Positions 49,570 to 60,916 of a stretch of 64,000 bases of DNA are shown piece after piece. Every line of letters starts with the position of its first letter. Position 1 is the stretch's first letter. The stretch is from Ophiura sarsii (taxonomy: Eukaryota; Echinodermata; Ophiuroidea; Amphilepidida; Ophiuridae). A program made the position numbers and the translations under genes. Under the pieces are notes generated by a model that worked only from the letters and a program-made list of their open reading frames with translations, searched no databases and was not told the DNA's origin. The stretch is from positions 86,860,690 through 86,924,689 of the forward strand of contig CM069443.1 of assembly GCA_035610835.1 (NCBI GenBank), in the 5' to 3' direction.

Positions 49570-49926
49570 AAAACCCGACCATGAGTGACCTTTATATTAT
49601 TGGCAAACGGGCTGTATTTTATGTTTTTTTGCATTTAAAAGATAATGTTATTCAGGTTTAAATATCTAGAAACGCCTAAGGATGACAATTTGGCATCATT
49701 CGGATTTGGAATCAGCATTTTGTTGCAGTCTAGAATTGTTTAAAAAAATTGTCAAAAAAACTGACCATGAGTGACCTTTATAGTGTAAAATGGGCTGTAT
49801 TTTAAGTTTTTGTATTTTAAAAATAATGTTATTCAGGTCCAATTATCTAGAAACGCTCAGGGGTGACATTTTGGCATCATCCAGATTTGGAATCAGCACA
49901 TTTTTGCAATCTAGATTTGTCAAAAA
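49570..49926. repeat. ~170-bp repeat K, two further copies
   Basis: Same ordered blocks as 47481-47825, same orientation. Confidence 0.85.
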
Positions 49927-51066
49927 AATGTCCCGCATACCCGATTTTGAGGTTAGGGTCAAAATCGTCTCTGTGCCAAGGGACTATACCTATTTAATAA
50001 TACATTTGTTGAGTTATTTTAGTCAATGCCATGGAAAGTTGTCATAGTCCGGACGGCACGCTTTATACAGGGTGGGACTTCAGAAATCAAAAAATCAACA
50101 AAAGGGTGGGGGTCAGAATATTTCTGATATAAAGGGTGTAGTTGTATATAAAGCGTGGAGATAAAATAAAAAGGGTGGCGGTTTCTCAGCGATCATCAAA
50201 ATAATCAAAATACCGACCTTGTCGACTCGCTAGAGCTAGTTATATCATAAATATGTATCCGATGTCGGGTCCGATATACTTCGATTCAAAATTAAAGAGT
50301 CGCCATCTTTAAATTGGTTTGTTATAAAGCGCCATCTATTGTTGAAATTGTGACATTTTTTCAAAATGGAAACTCGCCGGGAGCTACGAAAGTGTTGTTG
50401 TACGCAGCGTATTATCACAATTTAGGGAGCAGTAGGCTACCAAAAATGCACTGATTTGATTAAATAAATCCATAATTTCAAATGAATCTCCTCTATAAAT
50501 TTGCAAAATCGTGATTTAGCCAACAAGGTGGTTTTTAAGTAAGCTTATTATTTTAATTTTTTTTTCTTCAATTATTTTTTTTTATGAATAATTTGGGGAA
50601 TTCCGGGACATGCCCGAAAAACAAAACGGGTCCCGGGATGTTTCTGTCACTTTGTCCTTTCTTTCTTCCAATGAGTGCCTTTTCAAATTTGAATGCACAA
50701 AATGATCAAAATGTCCCCTTTTCGGTATAAAGGGTGGGGGTTGAACATTCCCAAATAAAAAGGGTGGCTCTGTAAAAAGGGTGGGGCAAAAATTAAAAGG
50801 GTGGGGATCTGACCCCTGTCCGGACAGTGGTTGTTTGTGGTGTTTTCGATTAATCAAACATACAATTATAAAGCTATATAATGAATTAAAGTTGTTAATT
50901 ATTTTTAATTACCAGTGCATATCATATGGCCATGCGTTTTGAACTGGTGGCTTGATATTGGGGAGCTGGGACATTTGTGCGAGATTATCGCCCCAAATGT
51001 CAATTTAATTCATAAAGGCAGGTACGTACAACAAAGACAAATGACCTATCAAATGAAAGCTATTAA
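49927..51066. other. No gene seen; repeat block
   Basis: 50920-51066 is a direct diverged relative of 40120-40310 (shared CTTGATATTGGGGAGCTGGG). An AAAGGGTGG motif recurs at 50100-50175 and 50725-50810. Confidence 0.45.
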
Positions 51067-51070
51067 AGGG

Positions 51071-53942
51071 GAGGCTGATCGGTTAAAGGTTAACATGGTT
51101 ATGAAAAAATTTATGATTTTGATATTGATAGGTACCTCACAATGTTGGACAATATCTAGGCTATCTGAAACTGCATTTAAAAATATAAAAAAGCGGTACG
51201 TTTGCGGAACAGTCCATTATTGTCCAAGGGGTGAAAACAAGATGCGTCACGGACGGACATTTTAGTTCAAGTTCATCATGCTATATTTTTATGTTAATGT
51301 AACATTTTCAGAGTTTTGTGATGTAATGTTGATAGCTGACACACTTTTCCATCAAATAAGATAAATATTTGGGAAAAAAGTTCTGGGGAAGTTATATCGC
51401 TAGACTTGCGTTAACATTGTGATGTTTTGCTGTCCGTCCGTGACACAAAAAAAGTTTTAAAGTTTTTTAACTAATTTCAAGAACAAAATAAAAAAATAAA
51501 AACATAGTGAAGTATCTCCCTTATATGTATTCTTTCCCATGCAGGAGTATTAATTAATTAGGGCAGGCATAAATTAGTTAAATCTTTAATTAAAAGTTGT
51601 CACGGACGGACACAAATTTTGTCACGGACGGACACTGTTAGCTACTGTTCAGTTCTGAGCACACAAGCAAAGCTGAATACCACCCCTCTTACCATTAAAT
51701 GAACTAGTCCATACAGGTATGCCCTTTATGCAAATGAGTAGGTTTGCTAAAGCAGTGAGCACATGTTATGATGCTCACCAGGTGCACTGTAAAATTACTT
51801 GAAGTCAAATGAAGTCATTTTGCTTATTTGCTTATTTGTGAACCCTCAGCAGATCTTCTTTGGTGAATCTGTAGTATAGCTTGCGCTTGTTAACCTTACT
51901 GCCTGTACATGCTGAAATAATGCTTGTAAATTAAAAGGGGTAGCATGAGATCAGTTAAAAGACACTGTTTAAAATTGCCCCATATAATAAGTGTATGTAA
52001 AATAAAAGCAAGTAACAGCATTGAAATCAGAAAGTATCATTGGAGATGTTAGCACAAATTTAATTTTAAGCTTTGCACTATCAAAAGTTGCAGGCTTTTT
52101 CTTCATGAAACTTTTAAAAACTCAAAACACGGATGCCTACATGTATCCATTATCACTAACCTTTAATTACTCAATTAATTGAACAAAAACTTATCAAAGA
52201 AGGGTCAAAATTGTTTTAAAAAGTTGTATCACAGCATACACTTACAGTCTTTTACACAATTAATCGAACAAAATTTAGCAAAGAAGGGTCAAAATTGTTT
52301 TACAAAGTTGTATCACAGCATACAGTCTATTTATATGATGCAGCAGGTCTATCTCTTGCCATTTATGGTAAGAGGGGCAGGATTCAGTTTGGCATTTGTA
52401 CTCGGAACTGAATAATGTCCGTCCGTGACAAAATTTGTGTCTGTCCGTGACAACTTTTAATCACTGATTTAACTTATTTATTGACGCCATTGTTAAGTTT
52501 CATTTCTACATGAGAAAGGGGGTATATAGGGGAGATAGCTCACTAATTTTGTTTTCTTCTTCTCTATTTCCTTGAAATGTGTCACGGACGGACAGCTCTG
52601 CATCAAAAAGATATCACAAGGGCAGGGTACTAATTACTTCCCAGAACCTTTTTTCTGAAATATATTTCTTATTTAATGGGTAAATGTGCCATCTATCAAT
52701 TTTTAATTTAAAAATATTGAAAATGTTTCATTAACATAAAATATGGCAAGGTCAACTTCTACTAAGAATGTCTGTCCATGACGCATCTTGTTTCTACCCC
52801 TTGGGCAATAATGGACTGTTCCTAAAACTTTTCCGCATTGTTTCTTCTTTTGGAATGCAGTTTCAGTTAGCCAAGATGTTGTCCAATATTGTGAGGTACA
52901 TTTCAATATCAATATCAAAAAGTATTTTTTTCACACCAATGTTAACCTTGAACAGATCACCCTCTGCTATAAAAGTGCCAAATTCTGCAACCTTTGAATA
53001 TAACCATCACACTGGTTTTGGTATATTGTGATCCTTTTTAATTACTAAGACTGAAAAATGATGACATACAATTTTTCTTACTATTTTGTAAGTATTTGAT
53101 ACCATTTTGTCATGTAAATAAGTGGCAATTTCAAAGTTCTTCAACATCTGTGTCCGTCCGTGACGCTAACAAATTTCCGTCTGTGACACAGCTTGTTACA
53201 GGTCTACCCTTCTCCTGTAAAAAATAAATCTGTTTTCAAATGCTGTGTATCAAACCATGTATCTCACTTACTATTTGACCATGGAAAGCTTGAGGAATAT
53301 GGAATTGTTTAAATAGAAATTAAGAAGAAGTACTAAAGGTCCGGAGAACCCTATTTCTATCTTGTCCGTAGTGTTGGAAAAAGACTAATATCTTGACTGC
53401 TTTTTATTACTAAGACTGAAAATTCATGACTTAACATTTTTCTTACTATTTTGTAAGTATTTGATACCATTTTTTCATACTAAAGTGTAAATAAGTGGCA
53501 ATTTCAAAGTTTTTTATGTAGTTAACATTTGTGTCCGTCCGTGACGCTCAAAAATGTCCGTCCGTGACAAAGTTTGTTACCCTACCCCTGTAAAAAATAA
53601 GAAATATTTTCATATGCTGTGTATCAGATATTCAAACCATGTATATTATATACTTACTATTTGACCTGGAAAGCAGTTGACTAGATAGAAATTAAAAAGA
53701 AGCACTAAAAGGTAGAGAACCCTATTTCTATCTAGTCCGTCCGTGACACAAACATTTTCGTCGTTCTATTTTTAGTAACAAACCACACCTTATTTTTTTT
53801 TGTGTATTTCAATCAAGTTGATGATTCTCTATAACATTAAACATAAAAAGTTGAATAAATATCAGTCAGTAGTTACTTTTTACAAACTGTTTTTCGCTCA
53901 TGTTTTGCACAAACGTCCGTCCGTGACAAACCGATCAGCCTC
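51071..53942. mobile_element. Element F: 2,872-bp TIR element with 14 copies of TGTCCGTCCGTGAC and 4-bp TSD
   Basis: Ends GAGGCTGATCGGTT and AACCGATCAGCCTC; AGGG flanks both (51067-51070, 53943-53946). The 14-bp motif (0-2 mismatches) starts at 51246, 51431, 51599, 51621, 52416, 52438, 52581, 52769, 53151, 53175, 53532, 53555, 53734 and 53914, in both orientations. About 51.11-51.66 and 52.38-52.92 kb are long inverted arms about 52.015 kb; 53040-53215 and 53400-53590 are direct repeats. No transposase. A related site without F lies near 48801-48811 and shows a single AGGG-like sequence. Confidence 0.87.
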
Positions 53943-54325
53943 AGGGACACTAAGAGTGTCGGAGGCTGCGCCCTCAATTATGATAAAAACTGGGATTAGT
54001 ATATTTTTATAATTGTATTACATGTATGAACTTACACCTATAAGGATTAAGAAAAATCAGCCCTCTTTGTACAAGAAAACGTCGATTCAAAAATGCTCGT
54101 ACAGCCGGGACAAGCATTTTACGTCCGACAGTATCCCCCTGCAGTACGCGTGATACATAACGTGAACCATATTTGTATAGAGGGCGTTTTTCAATAAATA
54201 GCGATGATATTGTTTTAATCAAGTTTTGCTGTGTTTTTGTTAGTAGAAACAACAATAAAGGCAATTTTTAATGTTCATCTTGAATTCTGAACTAAATTTT
54301 TATTTAAACATTTAAAATTTTCAAC
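53943..54325 (-). repeat. Right arm of the inverted repeat (partner of 48436-48815)
   Basis: GGAGGCTGCGCCCTCAATTA, AAAACTGGGATTAGTATA and GTTCATCTTGAATTCTGAA in inverse order to the left arm. Element F is inserted at its inner edge. Confidence 0.85.
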
Positions 54326-54423
54326 AGCAAAGTTGCAATAGGATAGGAAATCATTGATTTGTGTGACAGTTATGACAGTCATCACACACAATTCAATTAA
54401 TACCTAGTGCAACTTTGCTGTTG
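54322..54423. repeat. 102-nt hairpin
   Basis: CAACAGCAAAGTTGCA and TGCAACTTTGCTGTTG close a long imperfect stem; TTGTGTGACAGT/ACAGTCATCACACA also pair. May be a tiny MITE. Confidence 0.6.
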
Positions 54424-55023
54424 TTATGCGCGGTCATTGAAATCGCCATAACTTTAAAAGTATCCATTCGATTTTGTTGAATGAGGTATCAAACTGCGGA
54501 GACGTTAAAGGGGGTCACTAGGGGTCATTGAACTACACTCTCCACTAAAAGTGACATGTCAAACGGGGAACTATACAGGGGGGAAATATAAGACATGCTC
54601 CGATTTTGACCGAGTTTGTTTTATTTTGTTGGCATTGATGAGACAAGAACAAAAGTCAATCATAACGTTAAAGACAAAGGTCACGAAAAGGTCACTAGGG
54701 GTCAAAATGTACATGTTCACTCCATACACTCAAAATACTATACTACTTGTCCGAGAGGAAATGACCCATGATTGTCAGAATTGGTCAAAAGATTCTTCCT
54801 GTCCATGTTCATATAGGGTGCTTCTCCACTAATACTAGTGACATGTCACTAGGGGTCATTGAACTATACAGGTGTAACACTTAAGACATGCTCTGATTTT
54901 GACCGGACTACTTTTGTTTTGTGCGCATTGATAATCTAAGAAAAAAAGTCAATTACAAGTTTTGGGTCAAAGGTCAAGAAAGGTCATTAGGGGTCAAAAT
55001 GTAAATTTTTACTCCATACACTC

Positions 55024-55740
55024 TTAAGGGGGATGTGCACCTTCGCATAGCCTCCGTAAAACTGCCGTAACTTCTTCATTATTCATTTAATCTTAATAAA
55101 AGTGTACATTTTTATGCAGGAAAGGGTTCAATGAATCCAACTATGATCATGAAATTGACCATTTTGGAGAAAATTATAAAAAACATGTTTTTTGACCCAT
55201 TTTAGGTTCTGCAAAGATAACTCAAAATATATTCTGCCAAATTGTGTCATACTGGTTTTATTATATTCCTCATGCAATTCCCTAGGAATCTTTTTTTTTT
55301 TAATTTTTACTTTATTATTTTTGGAATTATAGACCAAAAGGTGCTAAAAAACATGATTTTTAACCTCCAAAATCGTGAAAATCACGTTTTTTGGTTAAAA
55401 AAATCATATTTTTTGGCACTTTTTGGTCGATAATTCAAAAAATAATAAAGTAAAAACTAATAAAAAAACGATTCCTAGGGAATTGCATGAGGAATATAAT
55501 AAAACTAGTTAGATAAAATGTAACAAAATATATTTTGAGTTATCTTTGCAGAACCTAAAATGGGTCAAAAAACGTGTTTTTTATCATTTTCTCCCAAAAT
55601 GGTCAATTTCATGATCATGTTTGGATTCATTGAACCCTTTTCTGCAAAAAAAATGTATACTTTTATATAGATTTAATAAATAATAAAGAAGTTACGGCAG
55701 TTTTAGGGAGGCTGTACCTGAAGGTGCACAGCCCCCTTAA
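55024..55740. mobile_element. 717-bp TTAA-flanked foldback
   Basis: TTAAGGGGGATGTGCACCTT at the left, AAGGTGCACAGCCCCCTTAA at the right. Arms of about 300 bp pair almost throughout around a centre near 55380. It splits one unit of the AGGTCA array. Confidence 0.9.
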
Positions 55741-56560
55741 TACTACTTGTCCGAGAGGAATTGACTGATGATACTTAGAATTGGTCAAAAGATTCCTCCT
55801 ATCCATGTTCATATCTAGGTTGCTTCTCGCGGCGGGAATTTTGATTAGCTATTCTTGTTATGCTGTAAACTTGATTAGCATAATCCGGGATAAATCTAAT
55901 TGGGATGACAGGCGTACTTCTTTACAATTAAAAAGGATGAATTTAAAACTCTAAACGCTCAGAAGGTCCGAGAAGACAGACAGGACAGGTCATCGCCATG
56001 TGCAAACTATCCAAATTCCCGCTATTATCTTCACGCTGAATCAGAGAGATCAATAGGGAGTCACTGCAACAATGGAAATGGGACTTTTCATCTTTAAGTA
56101 CATACCGCGACAACAATACTTTATCGATTTTAACAAACAAGGTGTCAAAACCATGCAGCTCATGATAAGCTAAAAATAAAAAGAGACAAATTGTGTTGAA
56201 AATATTCATGATTAGGCTCTAAATAATTAGTTTGATCAACTAAAAGGCCAATTTAAGTGTTCAGAAAATGTACACAGCACTTTCCATGGCCCCTTCAAAG
56301 TGTCACACAAATTTACCCTAAAAGGTCTTACTTTTTGCATGTTTTTGCTCAAAATGACCATTAACACTGTATCCAATCAATTTCAGTTTGGTATCATTTT
56401 AAAGCTATCTCAATACCCTACGATTTCAATTCAAAATAATTAAGGAAAATGTTTTGGTTTAACCAAAATAACTAATTACATCCATGAGCATTGCACCATT
56501 TACATTGTGTACCCAACTTCATGGAATAACCCATATAATACACTGAGCCAAAAAAGAAAC
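55741..56560. other. Mostly single-copy stretch; G-like end fragment
   Basis: ACCCAACTTCATGGAATAAC at about 56513 resembles element G's terminus (CCCCAACTTCATGGAATGAG). No partner end found. No gene seen. Confidence 0.4.
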
Positions 56561-58439
56561 TTATAAAAAAAAAGAAACTTATAACATTTTAACAGATCAC
56601 CAAATAAAATTCTGTGCATGAAAATGTACCAAATTTGGATACAATATTACTGCAATGTATTGCTTCAAATGGCAGTGATAACCAATTGTTTGCTTCAATG
56701 ACACAAGAGAAATGCGCACTGACCCGACCCTATGGTGATCTGTTAAAATTTTATAAGTTTCTTTTTTGGCTCAGTGTAGTTCGGTTTTTTAAATCGAAAA
56801 ATGTTTGGGGTCACTAGAGGTCAAAATGTAAATTTTAACTCATTCCCTCAAAATGCTACTTGTCCGAGAGCAAATAACTGATGATACTCAAAAAACCATT
56901 AAGCCGATTTTGACCATATTTAGTCATAAGAACCCTTATGTGCACCACTACTCAGGTTGAAAAGCATAAGGGGTCAAAGGTCACACAGGGGTCACTAGGG
57001 GTCAAAATGTGATTTTCACCTTAAAACGTAAAAGTTAAGACATGCTCCGATCTTGACCGGTCATGCCTCATTTTGAAGGCATTGATGAGACCAGAACAAA
57101 AGTCAATCAGAACTTTGGGGTCAAAGGTCAGGAAAAGGTCACTAGGGGTCAAAATGTAAATTTTTACTCCATTCACTCAAAATGCTACTTGTCTGAGAGA
57201 AAATAACTAATGATACTCAGAATTAGTCAAAAGATTCCTTAGATCAATGTTCATATAGGGTGCTTCTTCACTAAAAGTTACATGTCAGACGGGGTCACTA
57301 GGGGTCATTGAACTTTACAGGGGGGAAATATAAGGCATGCTCCGATTTTGACCGGATTTCTTTTATTTTGTGGGCATTGATGAGACAAGAACAAAAGTCA
57401 ATCATATCGTTAAGGTCAAAGGTCAAAAAAAGGTCACTAGGGGTCAAAATGTACATTTTCACTCCTCCCACTCAAAATACTACTTGTCCGAGAAGAAATG
57501 ACTGATGATCGTGAAAAATGGTCTCAAAGTTCCATTCAAATAAGAGCAAACTGTCATCAGCAGGTCAATGGTCAACACACCCTTGACTAATCACACCCTT
57601 GACTAATATCCGTGATCTATGATCACACTTTATCTCTAGTTCTTCTTTCTTTCTTCTTCTGTCATGAGACCTATAGCTCCGTAACCATTCAGCCGATTTT
57701 GACCATATTTGGTCATAAGTACCCTTATGTGTACCACTACTCAGGTTTTAAAGCATAAGGGGTCAAAGGTCACACAAGGGTAACTATGGGTCAAAACATA
57801 AAACGCTGTTGCAATTTAGTGAAATGACCTAGGATCGTCAGAATTAGTCACGTATTCCTTTTGACCGTACGCATATATAATAGTTCGTTTTTTTAAATCG
57901 AAAAATGTTTAGGGTCACTAGAGGTCAAAATGTAAATTTTAACTCCATTCACTCAAAATGCTACTTGTGCGAGAGCAAATGACTGATGATACTCAGAATT
58001 GGTCAAAAGATTCCTTGGATCCATGTTCATATCAGGTGCTTCTCCACAAAAGTGACATTTCAAACGGGGTCACTAGGGGTCATTGAACTATACAGGTGTA
58101 AAACTGAAGACATGCTCTGATTTTGACCGGACTACTTTTTTCTTGTGCGCATTGATAAGCCAAGACAAAAAGTCAATCATAGTTTGGGGTCAAAGGTCAC
58201 GAAAAGGTCATTAGGGTTTAAAATGTATTTTTTCAACTACTTCAGGGCTGACATTTATAAAAACAATTATTAAATATAGTACAATTTAAGATATTACAAG
58301 GTTATTTGGGGTCAAAGGTCAAAAAAATGTCACTAGGGGTCAAAATGTAATTTTTCACTCCATTCACTCAAAATACTACTTGTCCGAGAGGAAATGACTG
58401 ATGATTGTCAGAATTGGTCAAAAGATTCCTCCTATCAAT

Positions 58440-58850
58440 TGTTAATTTTTTTTTTGTATATAAAGAGCAAATGTGAACAATAGCCCAACAGACATTAACA
58501 ACGTTAATGAACTAAGTGATTACAAATCAAACTGGTAACTCTCAACAGAGAGCTCTGATGGGCCAATCAATTGGTTCACTGCAACTCAGAAAATAATCAA
58601 GAGTTGTAGACAAAGTGTCTGTTAACACGACATTTAAACGATTGTAGTCCTTCCTCTTGGATGTTGCCAACAACGTTGACTGGAAGACTGTTCCACAGTG
58701 GAACAGCTGTATGGATGAAACTTCTGTCTAAGCAGCAAGTTCTGGCAGGCGGCAGTGAAAGGGCATGATCTGGCATTGCAACACTTGCACGCGTAGCACG
58801 ACGATGAACATATGGTGTGGGGATAAGGACGTGCTGCTAAATCTTGTGGG
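58440..58850 (-). pseudogene. 3' fragment of a LINE inserted in the array
   Basis: On the minus strand a frame ends at TGA (58597-58599) and reads SFIHTAVPLWNSLPVNVVGN then EGLQSFKCRVNRHF, the R..WN.LP..VV....L..FK tail of many LINE ORF2 proteins. A T-run near 58447-58458 on the plus strand would be its A-rich tail. 5'-truncated. Confidence 0.75.
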
Positions 58851-59230
58851 GTGCTCCTCCACTAAAAGTGACATGTCACACGGGGTCACTAGGGGTCATT
58901 GAACAATACAGGTGTAAAACTGAAGACATGCTCTGATTTTGACTGGACTACTTTTTTCTTGTGCGCATTGATAAGCCAAGAAAAAAAAGTCAATCATAAG
59001 TTTGGGGTCAAAGGTCACGAAAAGGTCATTAGGGTTTAAAATGTATTTTTTCAACTACTTCAGGGCTGAAATTTATAAAAACAATTATCAAATATAGTAC
59101 AATCATTTAAGATATTACAAGGTTATTGCCCTTTGACAACATATACCAAGGTCAAAGGTCAAAGCCCTCGACTAATATCCGTGATCTAAGATCACAATTA
59201 TCTCTAGTTTCTATTTCTTTCCTTTAACAG

Positions 59231-59298
59231 GTACGGACGTACGGAGAAGAAGCAGACTCTCAGAGGGGACATACAGGGCAATTCATCATGGCTTGGAA
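59231..59298 (+). other. Exon-like segment A1, unidentified protein
   Basis: A TTTAACAG acceptor, 22 open codons ending SEGTYRAIHHGLE, then a GTTAAG donor. Its 3' half and downstream intron match exon-like A2 at 59953-60184. Confidence 0.35.
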
Positions 59299-59451
59299 GT
59301 TAAGTATGTTTTTTTGTTTTATTTGTACTTTCACAGCATGTCATGTTTTTGAAATCTTGATAGCTGCCATGTTATAGTCATTTTTTTATTGGCCATGTCA
59401 AAAATAGATTTAGGGTTTAAGAGTACTTAAAGAAAGATAAAAAGTACCTAG

Positions 59452-59510
59452 AAGACGGACAACGCTGAAAGGGACAAATGCAGTAGTTCGAGGATCCTCT
59501 CTCTGGTAAG
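59452..59510 (+). other. Exon-like segment B, inverted copy at 60331-60397
   Basis: Encodes KTDNAERDKCSSSRILSL before a GTAAGT donor; the same peptide start (EKTDNAERDEC) occurs inside A2 and, on the minus strand, at 60331-60397 before an identical donor. Confidence 0.35.
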
Positions 59511-59545
59511 TTCAAAACACAAAATTAATTTCAAATATACCTAAA

Positions 59546-59910
59546 TTAAAGGTAGATGACCCGATCACATTCCGATTTTCAACTTGAAGTTTTCTATTCT
59601 ACATGAAAGGTCATCCTTAAAAAAGTCGTGTTCCAAAGTTTGAGTTGCATCGCTCTAATGGTTCTTATTTTAGACGCACAAGATGCTGTGAACTGTACCC
59701 ATTGAGTTGTACACACACTATATCGGTGGTATACCACCATTCGCGGTAATTCAACGTTATTTCATCGATTTCTCCGTAATTATACCGATCTAGGCCGTCA
59801 AATTTCAGTATGATGATGAGAAAAATACGAGCTTTCATATGATATGAAAATCTCCGTATGTTTGAAATAATTCTGTGTTACGAAAATGTGATCGGGTCAT
59901 CTACCTTTAA
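59546..59910. mobile_element. TTAA MITE family, copy 5, with an empty-site paralogue
   Basis: TTAAAGGTAGATGACCCGAT to ATCGGGTCATCTACCTTTAA. Host sequence around it matches the inverted copy at 60243-60397, where a single TTAA (60291-60294) replaces the element. This proves TTAA duplication on insertion. Confidence 0.93.
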
Positions 59911-59952
59911 ACTTATATGTTTACTAATACTGGTTTTCACTTTCTTGCACAG

Positions 59953-60184
59953 CCATCATCTTTACCGAGGAGACAGACCTCTGTACCCACCGCAGTGCAG
60001 ATTTACCGAGAAGACAGACAACGCTGAAAGGGACGAATGCAGTAGATTGCGAGTCAGGCTGTGTAAACATAGTGTTCGCGACACTATGTATGCATACTAC
60101 CATATGACAGTAAACTGGTACTGCCTGTTCGACCTGTCTTCGATTCGCAGAGGGACATACAGGGTAATTCATCATGGCCTGGAA
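59953..60184 (+). other. Exon-like segment A2, unidentified cysteine-containing protein
   Basis: A TTTCTTGCACAG acceptor, 77 open codons, then GAA and a GTTAAG donor. It includes GDRPLYPPQCRF, EKTDNAERDEC, CKHSVRDTMYAYYHMTVNWY and RRGTYRVIHHGLE. Composition and splice sites look genuine, and two peptides recur in neighbouring copies. I do not recognise the family. It may be a fragment of a local tandemly duplicated gene. Confidence 0.45.
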
Positions 60185-60242
60185 GTTAAGTATGTTTTTT
60201 TAATTTTATTTGTACTTTCACAGCATGTCATGTTTTTGAAAT

Positions 60243-60397
60243 CTTGATAGCTGCAAGAAAGTGAAAACCAGTATTAGCTAGCATATAAGTTTAATTTAGG
60301 TATATTTGAAATTAATTATGTGTTTTGAACTTACCAGAGAGAGGATCCTCGAACTTACTGCATTCGTCCCTTTCAGCGTTGTCCGTCTTCTCAGGTC
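60243..60397 (-). repeat. Inverted copy of segment B and its intron (empty MITE site)
   Basis: Reverse complement of 59455-59545 plus 59907-59950, joined at one TTAA. The GTAAGT donor and the CTTTCTTGCAG acceptor are retained. Confidence 0.85.
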
Positions 60398-60699
60398 CTC
60401 GATGCGCCGTCACAAACTGCCAACCAACCACCGTCAACCACTAAGGTCTGTCGCGTTGTCCCATTGTAACATGGACGTATTTTATGTAGTAATTAAGTAA
60501 ATAAGTATTATAGGTTAGGCGAGGTGGTGTTTTCGTTTGTTGAATATTAGTGATAGGGTCTATAGTCACTCCGTAGTGTAAGAGCACGAGTATCGATATG
60601 TTTAAGGGATAAACGCATGTGCAATTGATCATGTATTATAACGTCCTATCCTATTCCATTTATAGTCAGTGACCTAATCATGTGATCAATTGGGCATGC

Positions 60700-60916
60700 G
60701 ATAGCTCCCTCCCATACAAGTTGTAGTGGTGCCTGTAAGCCCAAGCTTAGAGCAGTTGTGTCTTGGTCTTCGACCAGACAACTTATAAAAGAGTTGCAGT
60801 TTGCTTCTCAACGAGATGACTGGGTGGTGGTTCTTGGCATCACGCAACAGTATGATAAAATACTAACAATCGTAGGTCGGAGTCTATGTGTGGAGATTCC
60901 CGAGCCTATCCAATAG
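60700..60916 (+). other. Exon-like frame in unit 1 (paralogue 62687-62903)
   Basis: Open frame with CKPKLRAVVSW, TRQLIKELQFASQRDDW, GITQQYDKILTIVG and SLCVEIPEPIQ, then TAG. The copy in unit 2 differs by S/F and a silent change. Unrecognised; possibly the 3' coding end of a duplicated gene. Confidence 0.35.

Larger units (their letters stand above)
54480..59200. repeat. Long degenerate array of a ~300-bp unit rich in AGGTCA
   Basis: Ordered blocks recur: AGTGACATGTCA, GGGGTCACTAGGGGTCATTG, GACATGCTCCGATTTTGACC, GGGGTCAAAGGTCA, CACTAGGGGTCAAAATGTA, ACTACTTGTCCGAGAG and GGTCAAAAGATTCC. Interrupted by a TTAA foldback (55024-55740), single-copy sequence (about 55850-56550) and a LINE fragment (58440-58850). 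Frames inside are chance. Confidence 0.88.

Noticed and set aside
59858..60247. 129-codon plus-strand frame as a single-exon gene
   Set aside because: Its first part lies in the TTAA MITE and its end runs past a splice donor; only the 59953-60184 segment looks exon-like.
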